From positions 938,434 to 1,002,433 of the forward strand of contig JAJVDF010000165.1 of the NCBI GenBank assembly GCA_022410635.1: a DNA stretch of 64,000 nucleotides, read 5' to 3'. Of the stretch, positions 52,194-63,430 are shown piece by piece (position 1 is the stretch's first letter; the number at the start of each line of letters is the position of its first letter). The DNA is from Tretioscincus oriximinensis (Eukaryota; Chordata; Lepidosauria; Squamata; Gymnophthalmidae). The position numbers were made by a program, and so were the translations under genes. The notes under the pieces are model-generated. The model did not search any database. It was given only the letters and a program-made list of their open reading frames with translations, and was not told the origin of the DNA.

Positions 52194-52390
52194 ATAATTA
52201 GGCTGACAAAATGACCCCTTTTGGGGAGGTTGAAAAGCCGTTTTTGGGGTGCCTCCCGATTTTTCTGTGGAAAAAAAAAACAAAAAAATGAAAAAAAATC
52301 TTTTTTTGAAAAAAATTCCTCAGCAAAAACTGGGAGGCACCCCAAAACCGGGATTTCACCCCCCTCCCAAAAGGTCAGCCTATCAATAAT
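52194..52390. mobile_element. Long imperfect palindrome, probable MITE
   Basis: Left arm (AATTAGGCTGACAAAATGAC, TTTTTGGGGTGCCTCCCGAT) and right arm in reverse complement (GATAGGCTGACCTTTTGGGA, GTTTTGGGGTGCCTCCCAGT) are about 70 bases each. Between them is an A-rich core with little else. Both edges carry AATAATT/ATTATTG-like sequence, possibly a target duplication. Confidence 0.6.
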
Positions 52391-52399
52391 ACATTTTTG

Positions 52400-53539
52400 C
52401 ATTGCAACAAATATGTTACAATAAATCTATAGCACATCAGATATGTTGTAATAGATCCCTAAAAAGCTTGCAAATGGGACTTTAGCTCCTAAGCTTCCTT
52501 GCTAGAATGAAAAGAGTGGAATCCATGTGGGATGATGACAGTTTGTTCCAAACAGCTGTAAAAGGACACAAGGTATTACCCTTGTGTCAGTCTGTGCTAA
52601 ATGGAAAAATTGCTGTTTTCTCTGAAAAGATATGGGTATTTTCTTTTGCCACCTGAAGAACCACTAAAACATTTTAAAAGCTTTCAAAGTGGAAGGCACT
52701 GCATTACTGTTTAGTCCTAAGGAATGGCTCAAAACGGCCCCAGTCGTGTCCTTCCATGCTTGGAGATAAGCAACAGGCTAGGGCAAGGAGGACCTGCTTT
52801 AGTAAGAGAGCCTGGGCAAGCAGAGCCTGGGCAAGTATTCTTAAATGGTTGCAGCCTTGAGTGGCAACTTATATCGGAAGAATTCTCTAATGCTGCGTAA
52901 AAATAGAATCGCAGCTCCAGAGTATTTTGTTACAAGATTGATATCCATAATAGGAAAGTGATTATGCTATCATATCAGTGCTCCAGATTCAGAGACAACC
53001 TTGGAAACTTCAGGCTCATGATCTGAAGGCATTTTTCTGGGGCAGGCAAGCTAGATTAAGGGGGAAATTTTTTCCCTCACCCTCAAAAGATCTAGTTGCT
53101 GGATAAATATTTTGACAGTGATGGCCAGGAAAAAAATGAGGTCCTTTCTACTGATCTTAAGGAAAAAAGATGCGCTCTCATACAAAAAACAATCAGGGCT
53201 AAAACACAGCTATTTCCACTACCTAAAATGATAAAAAAAAAGAGATTCAAGAGTTCAGAGAATCTTGCCTTGCACTACCTAAAACAGCTCTAAGAATGAC
53301 TTTTCCACTGCCCTGAACAACACAGCCCCTCTACGCTGCCCAGAATAGAGTGAAGAAGCAGCTATTGCTCCGGATAGAGAGAAATGGGGCCACACATCGA
53401 GGTCTCCTTCCATGAGGCAATGATGGATTTTATAGCTCCCTTAGAGGGCCCCAGCATGTGTAAGGAAGAATGTTCTGCTGAATTATCTGGTGTAGCAGGC
53501 CCATGCAGAACTGGCCTTTGACTCATTACGATGATAAAT
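52400..53539. other. Downstream of PGBD5, nothing recognised
   Basis: AT-rich DNA with a duplicated 13-base phrase AGAGCCTGGGCAA around 52807-52832. No gene seen. Confidence 0.4.
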
Positions 53540-54858
53540 TTAAACTGCTTTTATTATACATGGCTACTAACAAATCAATACTTACATTAACAAAAATCAG
53601 TTTTTTTTAAAAAAAAAACTTTGCAAAATGTAGTTTGACAGATTCATAAAGAAAACAGAACAGAAGCATAAGCTGTTTTGTTCCCAGTCAAAAGATGTTC
53701 TCACAAGAAAACATTATGCGTTATTAGTAATATATGGATGGAAGATTTAGTCATGGAATGTATATAGACATTTATACCAGACTGAAAATAGGAAAGCCTA
53801 TCTTTCCTTCTGCTCTGTGTGGAATTAGGCTCTCTGTTTTCCTGCAATGTCGTGATGCATAGCAAAGGTCAAGATTGCACTGTTTTCCTTTATTTATGCT
53901 GCACAATTTTGTTTGCACACAAAAAATGCAGGACACAAATCTCTACTAATACCTGTTTGATAGACTCTGGATGGATCAAATATAATTATATAAATTTCAG
54001 AAGAAATTGCAACATCCAGTTAAAGTTAAGGAGGAATTAGATCTTCAAGCACCCTTCCTCATTTCTCAAGCTATATGTTATGTTTTGATCCTGGAAAAAT
54101 AATTATGGCGTCACTGAAATCAATCTCCAAACAGACCACACTACAAAATGATTAGAACTACATTTGTCAAATTCTATCATTTCTGATCACTCATCCATAC
54201 TGCAAAATTTGCTTTGATTTCCCCCAAGTTATATTTCTCCCTACAATCCAAAAACATTGCAAGAAAATAAAAATCTCCCTAAGTCCACTTAGTTTCAGTC
54301 ACTGTCAGCTGACAACAGGCACGCAAAATAGATTTATACATATTTCTTTTAGCATTTCTCTTCAAGTGACCTCTACACAATGCCTCACTGGGGTTTTTTT
54401 AGCCTTTGCAATCGCAAGGCTCTGCATATTTTACACTGTGAGCTAATCACTTAGTCAAGAAGTGAAGTCAGTTTACTATAATGCCCAGTCTGAACAGTTG
54501 TGCCATTTCGGGGGGGGCAGGGAAAGGGCTTGTGTGACAGCTGACACCCTGTTTGACAAATAGTATTAAATAGCTATTAACTTAAATAGACTGGTGATGC
54601 ATAAGAGCCTAGGGCACATTCAAAAGGGCGGCGGCTTTCATCTGCTGCTCCCTTAGGTCCCCTATAAACATCAGCAGGGCCTTCAGCAAACCCCCCACTT
54701 TCCTAATGGCTCCCTGGGTCATTGTGTCACACGGAAGGGAAGGGTTGCTATGATTTGCAAGTTCCCCATTTAGCATTCCACGTTCGCTGTCTCCCTTCTC
54801 TTCCTCTTTCTTCTTGTTCACCAATTCACTCCTGACCTAAGCCATGATGGATGATCCA
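53540..54858 (-). other. PGBD5: Probable PGBD5 3' untranslated region
   Basis: About 1.3 kb downstream of the PGBD5 stop free of recognisable mobile elements, ending near an AATAAA at 53550-53555. A 71-codon ORF at 54609-54824 is not in frame with the PGBD5 stop and has no recognised relative. The true UTR may be longer. Confidence 0.5.
53550..53555 (-). terminator. PGBD5: Candidate PGBD5 poly(A) signal
   Basis: On the - strand the context is CATGTATAATAAAAGCAGTT. It is a canonical AATAAA 1.3 kb after the stop. Downstream GT-richness is weak, so this is a candidate only. Confidence 0.4.
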
Positions 54859-55054
54859 TCACTGGCAAGGTGAAATATCCTCCAAGCCCAGCAGCTCTTT
54901 TACAAGTCTCTCACCAAACTGCACCCGGCTGTACTTTTTCACGTGATAGGCGTCTGACATTTTGTACAGGATGTAAGCATTGTTTATGGCAATGCTTATG
55001 GCAAACCAGAACACTTGCTGCCAGGTCTTGTTTGGTTTATGAGAGATGAAATAC
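54859..55054 (-). CDS. PGBD5: PGBD5 terminal coding exon
   Basis: Encodes the last 64 residues and a TGA stop: [60 protein letters not shown] and SPCQ. Acceptor TCTTCTTCTAG. This is the C-terminal helical part of the transposase-like domain ([18 protein letters not shown] is typical of piggyBac C-terminal segments). No cysteine-rich zinc-binding tail of the kind found in moth piggyBac follows; the protein stops soon after the core. Intron before it is 5.9 kb. Confidence 0.96.
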
Positions 55055-55718
55055 CTAGAAGAAGAGATAAGATGGGGAGTGGTTATTAAAACATTAATCA
55101 AAAATAAAGATTTGTACTTAAAAAATAAATGCTAAAAGTTCTGAAGCAAGAATATATTATCCTGTATCCCACAAGATTTATGGGGGAACTGTTTATTCCA
55201 ACAATTGTACATTTCTGCTAATTGTAGGATTTCAGTGACAATTCTTTTGATAGTAAAGCAACGATGCCAGCCTTAAATTTAGTGGTTTTTCTGACACCAA
55301 TATATGCTAAATCTTTTCATGGGGAAAAAATGGGAAAAATAGAGATTTAGCAAGCTGGTTACCCAAATAAACCCAGAATGTACTGTAGTTAAATTAATAT
55401 GCAGGAGATACAAAGTGCAAAGTCCAGTTGAATCTACATGCACACAGGTTCTTCACTGGAAGTACTCTCCAGCTTGGAGAATCAAGATATAAGTTTTAAT
55501 CCATCTATGATTCATCTTCCCTGTGAGAGAATACATCATTAAAATGGGAAGTGGTTTTCCTTTTACATTACCTCTTAGAAAACTCAACTTTGGGTTAGAT
55601 AAATGTGGAAAGAAAATGATAGGTTCTTTTTCTGATGTATTTCCTTACTCTAAAGGGGGATCAAATGTGGATTAAAACTTATCTTTTAAGCCAATTAAGT
55701 AAATAGTATCTTCTCAAA

Positions 55719-55990
55719 GTCACAGTGGTGCAGAGGCTAAGAACAAGCCTTTCAACAGAGAGGTCAGTCATTCGAGGCCCATGTGTCTGCTGCAAAGTGC
55801 CCTCTACTGGCCTTAACTTCAGCCAAACTATTGATAGGTGTTCAAAAGTGAGCAATGACAAGTAGGTGTGATAGAGAAGATAGAATGTAAGCCTTCGGGC
55901 AAAAAATAGCTTGTAAGTCACTTTTGAGTCCCTTTGGATGAGAAAAGTGGGGTATAAAAACCCAGTTCTCCTTCCTTCTCCATTCTCCCC
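55719..55990 (+). mobile_element. tRNA-derived SINE, sense copy
   Basis: Head CACAGTGGTGCAGAGGCTAA and B-box-like GTCATTCGAGGCC; body AGTGCCCTCTACTGGCCTTA and GAAGATAGAATGTAAGCCTT; end AAGTGGGGTATAAAAACCCA then GTTCTCCTTCCTTCTCC. In PGBD5's last intron, antisense to the gene. Confidence 0.9.
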
Positions 55991-58900
55991 CTTCCCCCCT
56001 TCCCCTCCCCCCCTACTGGTGCTGCTCTCCTCCTCTTCCTCCTTCTAAGTCAAAGTGCACTTTGACTGCATTCACACACAATAAAAAGCAGGTCAAACTA
56101 GCATAGGGTTTCTCTGCACTTATCTTGCTATGATCCAAATCAGTGATTATGGATCACCAAAACCACTGATCTAGTACATAAGCTCATCTATGCTTAGGGA
56201 ATAGGCTCTGAGGGCTCTAAAGAATTAGGAACAGAATTTTCTAAGCTTAGTCTTCCCAGGAAACCCATTTTAGAAGAATACTTTGGTGCACCCCTGAAAT
56301 GGGTCTGCTAGAAGAATGGGTTCTTCTTGTACTCAGAAATATGGCAGCCTATTTCTGTGTTCCAGTTGAGACCATGCTGCTCTACTGTTAAACATTGACA
56401 TTGCGATCCGCTGGTGATTCAGATCAAGGGCCCTTGATCTAGATAATGCTCTATCTGCACTAGCAGTGAATAGGACCTTGTACATCTGCAATTGTGTTTG
56501 AACTAATGAAACTTTGAAAAGGGTCACAAAGGATCCTCATACAGAGATAAGTGCAGAAAATCCCCTAGAGGAAGTAATATTCACGTGCTTGAGCTATAAT
56601 TCATATTAAAATGTATCAGGTGACTTTACAAAGTTTATTCTCTGGCTTTTAATGTGAATTTGTACAGTGCCACCTGTAAGATCCTTTTGATCTGCTTTCC
56701 TAAATGTGTGTCGATTTAAAGATCTTCTCTCTTTTTGCTCTTTTTTGAGCATACCTGCTGAGCACCCAGGAGTTGTACTATCAACTCTTTTGCTGTTCCT
56801 GTTGTCCTTCAGTTCCCATAATGCCCTTTAAGAGTTCTCAAGAAGAATGAATGGCCTTGTGTTTTGCCAGGAACTTTCTCTTTTCAGTGGTGGCCCAATT
56901 CCACAAGCTACACCTTCTGCTCCACTTTCCACTATGCAGAATTAATCTGCTCACTAAATTTCTGGTTCTGTCAGGTGCCACCCTGTTTCTATTCTTGCCT
57001 TTTCTCCCTGCTAAACTAAGTAGCTTAAGAAGCTGGCCCCATTTTTTGTGTTACAAATAAATCAACATCAAAAGGTTTACTAATGTCTGCTTCCTTTTCC
57101 TGTGCTCTGTATTACAAGGGAGCTTCTGTATTTGTCTGCCAACTGCCATAGCTGTTTGTTTAATTCAAGAGAGGTGAATTGCTTTTGGATGTATCTAGGA
57201 CGAATTCTGTGCACACTTTGTTCTTAAAGCAACCATTTTAATTATATTAACTAAGGATATAAGCTAGCTCTGGGTGGTATTATTTATGAAGCGATCACAT
57301 TTTCAAATGTGAAAATAAAACAGGAATAACGAGGGTGCTCAATAAAAATTCAAAATTAATATATATATATATATATATATATAATCATTAAGTCACAAAG
57401 ACTTCATTTCTAGGAGGAACAAAGTATGTAGTCTCTTCATTAAAAAAGGAAATTTAAATACATATGAGCAAAGAAATAGAGGCTAATAGCATTATAATTT
57501 CAAGATAGAAGAACTAATGTGTAAGTACTAATTATGAAGATCATACACATGATCTGCATGGAAGAGTTATGAGAAAGGGCAGTATTAGAGCATGCCTGTA
57601 AAATGCCAGTGTTGTATTTGTTTGCTTGTCCTAGTTATGCAAGTTATTCATTCCCTGGCTTTGATGTTTCTGACTGGGACCATTTCCTGTCTTCAGGATA
57701 TCAGGGCTGCGTTATCCAGTCTGAAGGGCATGAAATAAACAGAGTCCACACCTTCAGCAATTGTACCAGTGGACTAAGCACTTTCACAGCATTGTCTTGC
57801 TGTTTACATAAGGATATGTTCAGATACAGCAAAAAGAAAAGAAAAAACCATCTGTGAGGCAGGCACTTTCAAGGTCAAATTAGAGAACACAGCATAAGAG
57901 TGCTTATGCTGGTATGGGCACAGAGGATGCACCATGTGGATGTAGAAAGATTTGGACGTTGCACATTTACAGTGCCACAACAGAACTCAGTGTGGCATAT
58001 TATTTTCTTTAACCTCAAACAATATATCAACTCTAATCATAATTGGCACATTTGGTATTCTTTATGAAATCATTCAGTCCCAAGGACAGTGGTGAGATGC
58101 TTTACCCCACCAAAAAAAGTCCATTGACAATAAAACAATAGACATTTCCAAATCTCTGGATTTATCTGTAGATAACATATGTGAACTGACACAAACTCAT
58201 CAACTCTGACACCACACAAAATTATTTACACAACCAAAAGGTATGTATAGAATCACTACTCTAGGTGACTTCTTAGCTGTTAAGAACACAATTAGGAATT
58301 CTATTTCTACATGTAAATGCTGTCAGGTCATGTAAACATCCTTGCACATTATAAAGAAAATATGGGATTTTAAAAAAATAATCCATGGGATTAAATTTTG
58401 CTTCCTTGTTTTTACTACTAGAGAATAAAATGGAAAAAAAGCTTCATGTCAGTGTGAAAACTATTATGGAAAATGAAATTGAGAAGCATAATGGAAACAT
58501 GTCAATAGCAAACCCTCTCTTACTAGTGATGCTGGTCTGAGTATTTTGCGATGGGTGCCACCATTTTCGAAGCACCCTTAACTTCGTGTGGGAAGCCAGA
58601 AAGCCTTTCAACGCATCCAGCCCTCCTAAATCTGAATGTGGCATTTCCTTGATTGAATTCACACTTTTAACAGCCAGCAAGCAAGTTTGCAAATTCTAGC
58701 CAAATTGCCTTTCGTTTCCTGAAATTGTCAATTGAAATGCTAAACAGTTTGCTGCCAGGAAGAGGGGCATTTTACCAAGCGCACAAGCACAACATGATTA
58801 ATGTCTTGCCCATATCCTACTGGCTCATTCTGAAGCTATGCTCTGATATCTAACAGTAGAAGGTACAGATTTGATGTTCTATTGCGTTCATTCTTTATTT

Positions 58901-59284
58901 CATAGCAGCAAGCCTAAGATGTGAAAGCTGCTTTCCCCCCTCTTTCCCACATTCTGCCTTAATATCTGTTACAGGTGACAGGTTTAGGCTGATGCTACTC
59001 CAGAGCAAAGAAATTATTCGGTGGAAGGCATCTGGAATGACTTGAAAGAAAAAATATTGCAAAGCCTGTGACATGGCTCAGATAGATTATCTAGTTGAAA
59101 TAAGGTTGCTAAAACTCCAGCGGGAGAGGATGGAAACTACTTTCTTAAGAGATCTTGCAAAAAAGGCATGTCAGTTTTTAGGAAGAACTGTAGCACTGGC
59201 TACGGAATAAGCACACCTTCCCTTTCCAGTACTTCTCCAAGTTAAATTTGAACAGTGCTTTCAAAGAAAAAAATAGGTTGATAT
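55991..59284. other. PGBD5 last intron, nothing recognised
   Basis: About 3.3 kb with a short (TA)n run at 57359-57382 and no other element I can name. The 82-84-codon ORFs here are unassigned. Confidence 0.4.
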
Positions 59285-59697
59285 AGAAGGAGGAGAAGGG
59301 GAAGGAGAAGAAGGAGAAGGAGAAGGAGAAGGAGAAGGAGAAGGAAGAGACGAAGGAGAAGAAGAAAAAGGAAAAGGAGAAAAAGAAGAAAAAGAAGAAG
59401 AAGAACTGGGTTCTTATACCCTGCTTTTCTCACCTTTCAAAGGGACTCAAAGCGGCTTACAACGATATACTTTGCCCGAAGGCTTACATTCTATCTTCCC
59501 CACTAGGCTGTGGTGGTTCCTATGTATCTATTTGCAGTCAGTTGCAATTTCTTGCAATTCATGCTTTTGAATAGCTGGGTNGNCTAGAGNTANAGGCTAG
59601 NGGAAGGTGCTCACCCCTCCCCACATTCAACACAGGGCTTCAAAACCCCATCTCCCAGATAAGAGACGGATTCCTTAGAGACTGAGCTATCCATGGC
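59285..59697 (-). mobile_element. tRNA-derived SINE with expanded tail, antisense copy
   Basis: On the - strand: tRNA-like head (CATGGATAGCTCAGTCTCTA; B-box-like GTTTTGAAGCC), body, AAGCAGGGTATAAGAACCCA, then a CTT/CTCCTT tail expanded to about 120 bases (59287-59405; GGAGAAGGAGAAGG on +). Five Ns lie between 59581 and 59601. The Leu-rich ORF on - is the tail read through. Confidence 0.9.
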
Positions 59698-60094
59698 TGG
59701 ACATTATTACATAATATATAGTATGTGATGCAATGCCTAATCCCCACACAAATCGTATTTATGCATTCCCAACCTTTTTTACTGTGACATAGAATTAAGG
59801 AATATAAAAGAATGTAGTTTTTGTTTTATTGTCTATTATTCTAATTGCACAATTAAAACAAATGTCAAGACTAAATAAACATATGGGATGATTTCCTCAG
59901 ATTTTCCATGTTAAGAACCAGTTCTAAGTATTTCACCTCTGTGAGGGGAAAAACCTTGAAATTTAAAAACATTTTGGAAATAGTGGGAAATGACGTGAAA
60001 AAATTGTGGTCTGAAAGATTTTTAGGTACAAATGAGATCAATTATGTCATTTCTTGCCTCCAAAATGAATAAGAACAACTCAAAAGAACTTTTT

Positions 60095-60265
60095 CAGAGA
60101 AATAGCCGTGTTAGTCCAGTAGAAAGTCCAGCAAAGGGGCTAGTAGCACTTAGAGACTAACAGGAGAAAAGTGGGTGGCATAAGATAGTAAACGTGTCTA
60201 TGAAAGCGTATGCCACCCACTTTTCTCCTGTTAGTCTCTAAGTGCTACTAGTCTATTTCCTGGAC
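60095..60265. mobile_element. Fold-back copy of the GTGTTAGTC repeat
   Basis: Begins like the copy at 12088 (TAGCCGTGTTAGTCCAGTAG, AAAGTCCAGCAAAGGGGCTA). The segment from CTAGTAGCAC to GGGTGGCATA (60140-60182) then recurs as an exact reverse complement at 60209-60251. The 26-base loop holds the GCTTTCATAGACACG phrase of the repeat in reverse. Confidence 0.85.
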
Positions 60266-60976
60266 CAAAAGAACTTGTTATTTTCTCAGGTTAAAGAAAT
60301 GCTTAGTTCCTATGTGATTCAATAAAGCACTAAAACGAAGCCATTTTATAAGTCTGAATAATCAACTGGTACATTATATTAGCTTCTTGAAAAACACTTT
60401 TCTTTCCCTTTGCTACCATCCCAGCTTCATTTTTTTAAAAAAAACCTTTGGACTTTTTGTCAGCATAATTGAGGGCTGGATTCAGGAAAAGTAAGATTTT
60501 GGCAGAATCTGCATGAGAATTTGGCAGAATATGCACACTAGTGGATCAGGACACCTGATCGGTTGAAGCCCTTGGTTTAACCCTAAAGCCAGGAAAAAAT
60601 GTTGTTTGTAGAAATCTCTTACACTAGGAATTACTGGTCCTATTTGGGAATGCACAGAACAGCCTTGAAAGTCAATACACTCAACCATGTCTCAAGATAG
60701 GGCCAAGTAGGCAGTGTGTCAGATATGTCTTAAAGTTGTCACTGCCCATCAATGTAACAGTGATAGCGATGCAGTGAAAGGTGTGGGCAGCAAGTGCCAA
60801 TGGAATCATTTTTCATGCTTTGTGTGAAACACACCTGTGATTATGCTTTCTACCTCTTTGCAGAGAAATAATCACCCAATGGTTTTGGAGATGTGTGATG
60901 ATAATATCCCTCGGGCTTTTGCATAATGAGTGGGATTCTGCCTTAGTCTTTAGTTTTCACCATCGTGAGTACTTAC

Positions 60977-61082
60977 TTGCTGTATTTGTCATCATATTTG
61001 CAGATATAACTAAGATGAGCAGCAAAAGCTTCTACTGCCATTGGGCAAGGTATCTCTCCACTCTTCCTTTTGATTATAACAC
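60977..61082 (-). CDS. PGBD5: PGBD5 exon, second from the 3' end
   Basis: A short exon found by looking for the sequence missing between its neighbours. 106 bases: acceptor TTGAAACAG, then [20 protein letters not shown] and [14 protein letters not shown], then AA before GTAAGT. It completes Gly from the upstream exon and Lys with the terminal exon. By counting back from the C terminus of the 455-residue human protein, the Asp pair of KYDDKYS includes the position reported as Asp-386, one of the acidic residues implicated in PGBD5 activity. That numbering is from memory. Confidence 0.95.
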
Positions 61083-61555
61083 CTGTTTCAATTTAAAAAA
61101 GATTGTCACTTGTACAGTTCAGGTTAATTCAGAGATTGCTCTTATCAGGAATCAGTTCTAGCCAGAGGGTAAACATAGTTTACATTTCTGTGTATAAAAA
61201 TATACCCACAACACTCTTCCTCCACATCAGTAAAAGCAAAGATGTATGATGCAGCATGACTATTATACCTCATTATTGTTATCTATGGCAACGTCCAGAC
61301 CACTGTCTTTTGCAAGGGAATCTTGATAAACCTTGCTACAAAGGACTTGCCCTTTCTCCACATCTTTTCCTCTTGCTGTCTCTCTACAGTTCTCACAAAA
61401 ACCTGTTTCTCCTCCCCCACCCCCACCCCGTCACCAGGCAGGTGAGTACAAAGGGGAAATTTTCAAGATTTGTTATAGAAATGAGGTTGTTATGGGAAAA
61501 AGAAAGTATTTTTCTATTCATGATGCTAAGATGATTGGAAATATAAAAGGAATCT

Positions 61556-61583
61556 GCATGTGTGTGTGTGTGGGGGGGGGGGG
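61556..61583. repeat. (TG)n then G-run
   Basis: CATGTGTGTGTGTGTG followed by 11-13 G residues, in the PGBD5 intron between two coding exons. Confidence 0.9.
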
Positions 61584-61940
61584 TATGTCGATGTTATAAA
61601 TGACAAATAATAATAAAAAGGATTTCACACACTACTAGGTTTATAATCAAAATGGTTATTTTCCTGCATAAATTTAGCAGAGAAAACATCTTTCCCACGT
61701 CCTGCCTAGCTGAAAGAATTGTGAGGAAGGGCTGGAGCTCTCGGAAGGTATCGCAGTTTCATCTATAACATTAATGCACATGATGGGAAGATGCCACATC
61801 AGGATTCAGAATCAGCATAAAAGGACTAGGAGGGAAAAGAGTAATATTGGACTTTCATGTCTGGAAACATCCTATGCTATGTTTATTCTTTGGATTTCAT
61901 ATGCGTTAAATCAGGGCATAATGTATCATCGACCACTTAC

Positions 61941-62138
61941 CTTGCTGGACCGGTGAATAAGCGTTGGTCAAAAACCGGAAATAGCCTTTATTGTACCAGC
62001 AAATCAAGGACATGTTTTCTTTCATTTTTATCCTGTACTGCCCACGAGACTGTGGAGTATCTGGATTATTTAACATAGATGGAGGAAGGCCTGTGCAGTC
62101 ACTTTTCCTTGTACTTAGCAAACCACAGCAATAAATCT
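61941..62138 (-). CDS. PGBD5: PGBD5 exon, third from the 3' end
   Basis: 198 bases coding for the joined Glu and then [60 protein letters not shown] and SPVQQ. Acceptor CCATTTGCAG, donor CAAG|GTAAGT. The [23 protein letters not shown] segment is the PGBD5 form of the piggyBac stretch where transposases have a conserved W plus D/N motif. Phase in 1, out 1; both joins keep frame. The rival reading on the + strand is a shadow. Confidence 0.95.
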
Positions 62139-62479
62139 CTGCAAATGGAATATGATAAAACATTTCTGTTAATACCATCTGTGGCTGAAAAGTGAAAAGG
62201 AATGGAATCTTCTACTGAACTACCAGGGAAGAAGTTGTCTTAATACGTCAGCCAGTGTGATTTGCATATGTCGACAAGAAATCTATCCTGACTTTCAGCA
62301 GAAATGACTGCTAACACAGAAGTCTCTCAAAATTGGCTGTTTAACAAATTTGAACAAAGAAAATTGACTGAAAATTGAAATACAAAAGGCAGTAGATAAG
62401 CCTTTGGCCGTCTTTCTTTTAAACACTTAATCATACCCATGAACAGATTCACACAAAGGTCCTTATTCCAGATTATATC

Positions 62480-63112
62480 CTAGAATGTGGCACCAAGACT
62501 GTCTTGGTCACCGTAATGGACAGGTTTTATTGGGAGGGGGGCATGGGCAATCTCCTCAATTTTTCAGTGGCTTTTGATACCATAGACCATGGAAATCTTA
62601 TTGGAGCAACTTTGGGAATTAGGATTTAGTAATCCAATCTCCAGAGTAGATGGGACTTTCTTACTGGCCTTACATTACACTTGAAAGATCTGTACTGTTG
62701 CTAGTTTGTTAATGAGCATCAACTGAAGATGTTAACTCTTGCACACAAAATTCTCCCATAAAGACCTATCAAAATATTAAGATTTCAAGCCGTGGGCTTT
62801 CTTGTAGCTCCACCATCATCAGAGGTTCATGAGATGTTGGCTTTCCCAAGATTCTGCTGTTACTACTAATTGAAATACACCAGATGCCAATATTACTTTG
62901 TTTTCAGTCTGGTTAAAACCTGTTTCTTTAGACCTTTAATATTTAGTTCTTTTTATATTCAGTGCCTTCCTTGTTAAATTGAGAGGAGGGTATCTTAATT
63001 ATGTTGTTGTTTAATTAAGTTTGATCAATTTAATTTACATTTTATATTATTTTATGTCATAACCAGCTAATTAAGAGCAAGCTAGAAATGTTTTGTAATG
63101 AATAAAGAAGAG
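62480..63112 (+). mobile_element. L2 relic: RT fragment and 3' end
   Basis: AGACTGTCTTGGTCACCGTA then ATGGACAGG..., and TCAGTGGCTTTTGATACCAT then AGACCATGG (SVAFDTIDH) is the L2 RT segment around the catalytic AFD motif. A gap follows, then the 3' end (GGGCTTTCTTGTAGCTCCAC; AAACCTGTTTCTTTAGACCT). Antisense in a PGBD5 intron. Confidence 0.75.
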
Positions 63113-63249
63113 AAAGAAGCTGCGAATTTTAAAAATCAGGTTGAGGGCTGTCTAAGAATTTGGCATGCCTGATTTTCCAAGACTGCAACGCAGGCAAATC
63201 GGGACACGTAGAAACCCTATTTTGAGTAAATGTGTAGCTGAATACAAAC

Positions 63250-63430
63250 CTTGTTTCTCAAATTCTTCAAAGAGATTTAGGCTAGTAATGCTGGGACCAG
63301 TAAAAATAATGTGATTTTTCCCTGCAGCATTTTGACAGAGACTCCTGGCCACCATACTGTGGAGCTGGGTTTTGTTCTTCAAAGCATCCAGACCTTCAGT
63401 CCCACTTCCTTCTTTCAGATGGACATAGAT
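63250..63430 (-). CDS. PGBD5: PGBD5 exon, fourth from the 3' end
   Basis: PGBD5 is a vertebrate protein domesticated from a piggyBac transposase. This exon encodes 60 residues, [20 protein letters not shown] then [20 protein letters not shown] and [20 protein letters not shown], plus one base. It covers the part of the RNase H-like domain where active piggyBac enzymes have a DNFFTS-type motif. Here that place reads FTGPSITS, so the usual Asp is absent. The donor is CAAG|GTTTGT. The acceptor ATTAAG after a pyrimidine tract is the first AG and gives phase 0, but its exact place is less sure than the donor. Earlier exons lie beyond the window. Confidence 0.87.

Noticed and set aside
54609..54824. 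71-codon ORF after the PGBD5 stop
   Set aside because: Not in frame with the PGBD5 stop, so no read-through extension; no recognised homology. Treated as 3'UTR.
59242..59433. Leu-rich minus-strand ORF
   Set aside because: It is the CTT/CTCCTT tail of a SINE.
60895..61161. 88-codon + strand ORF
   Set aside because: Its core is the antisense of the PGBD5 exon at 60977-61082, whose minus-strand frame has splice sites and homology.
61774..62078. Plus-strand ORFs at 61774-61956 and 61857-62078
   Set aside because: Antisense shadows of the PGBD5 exon at 61941-62138.
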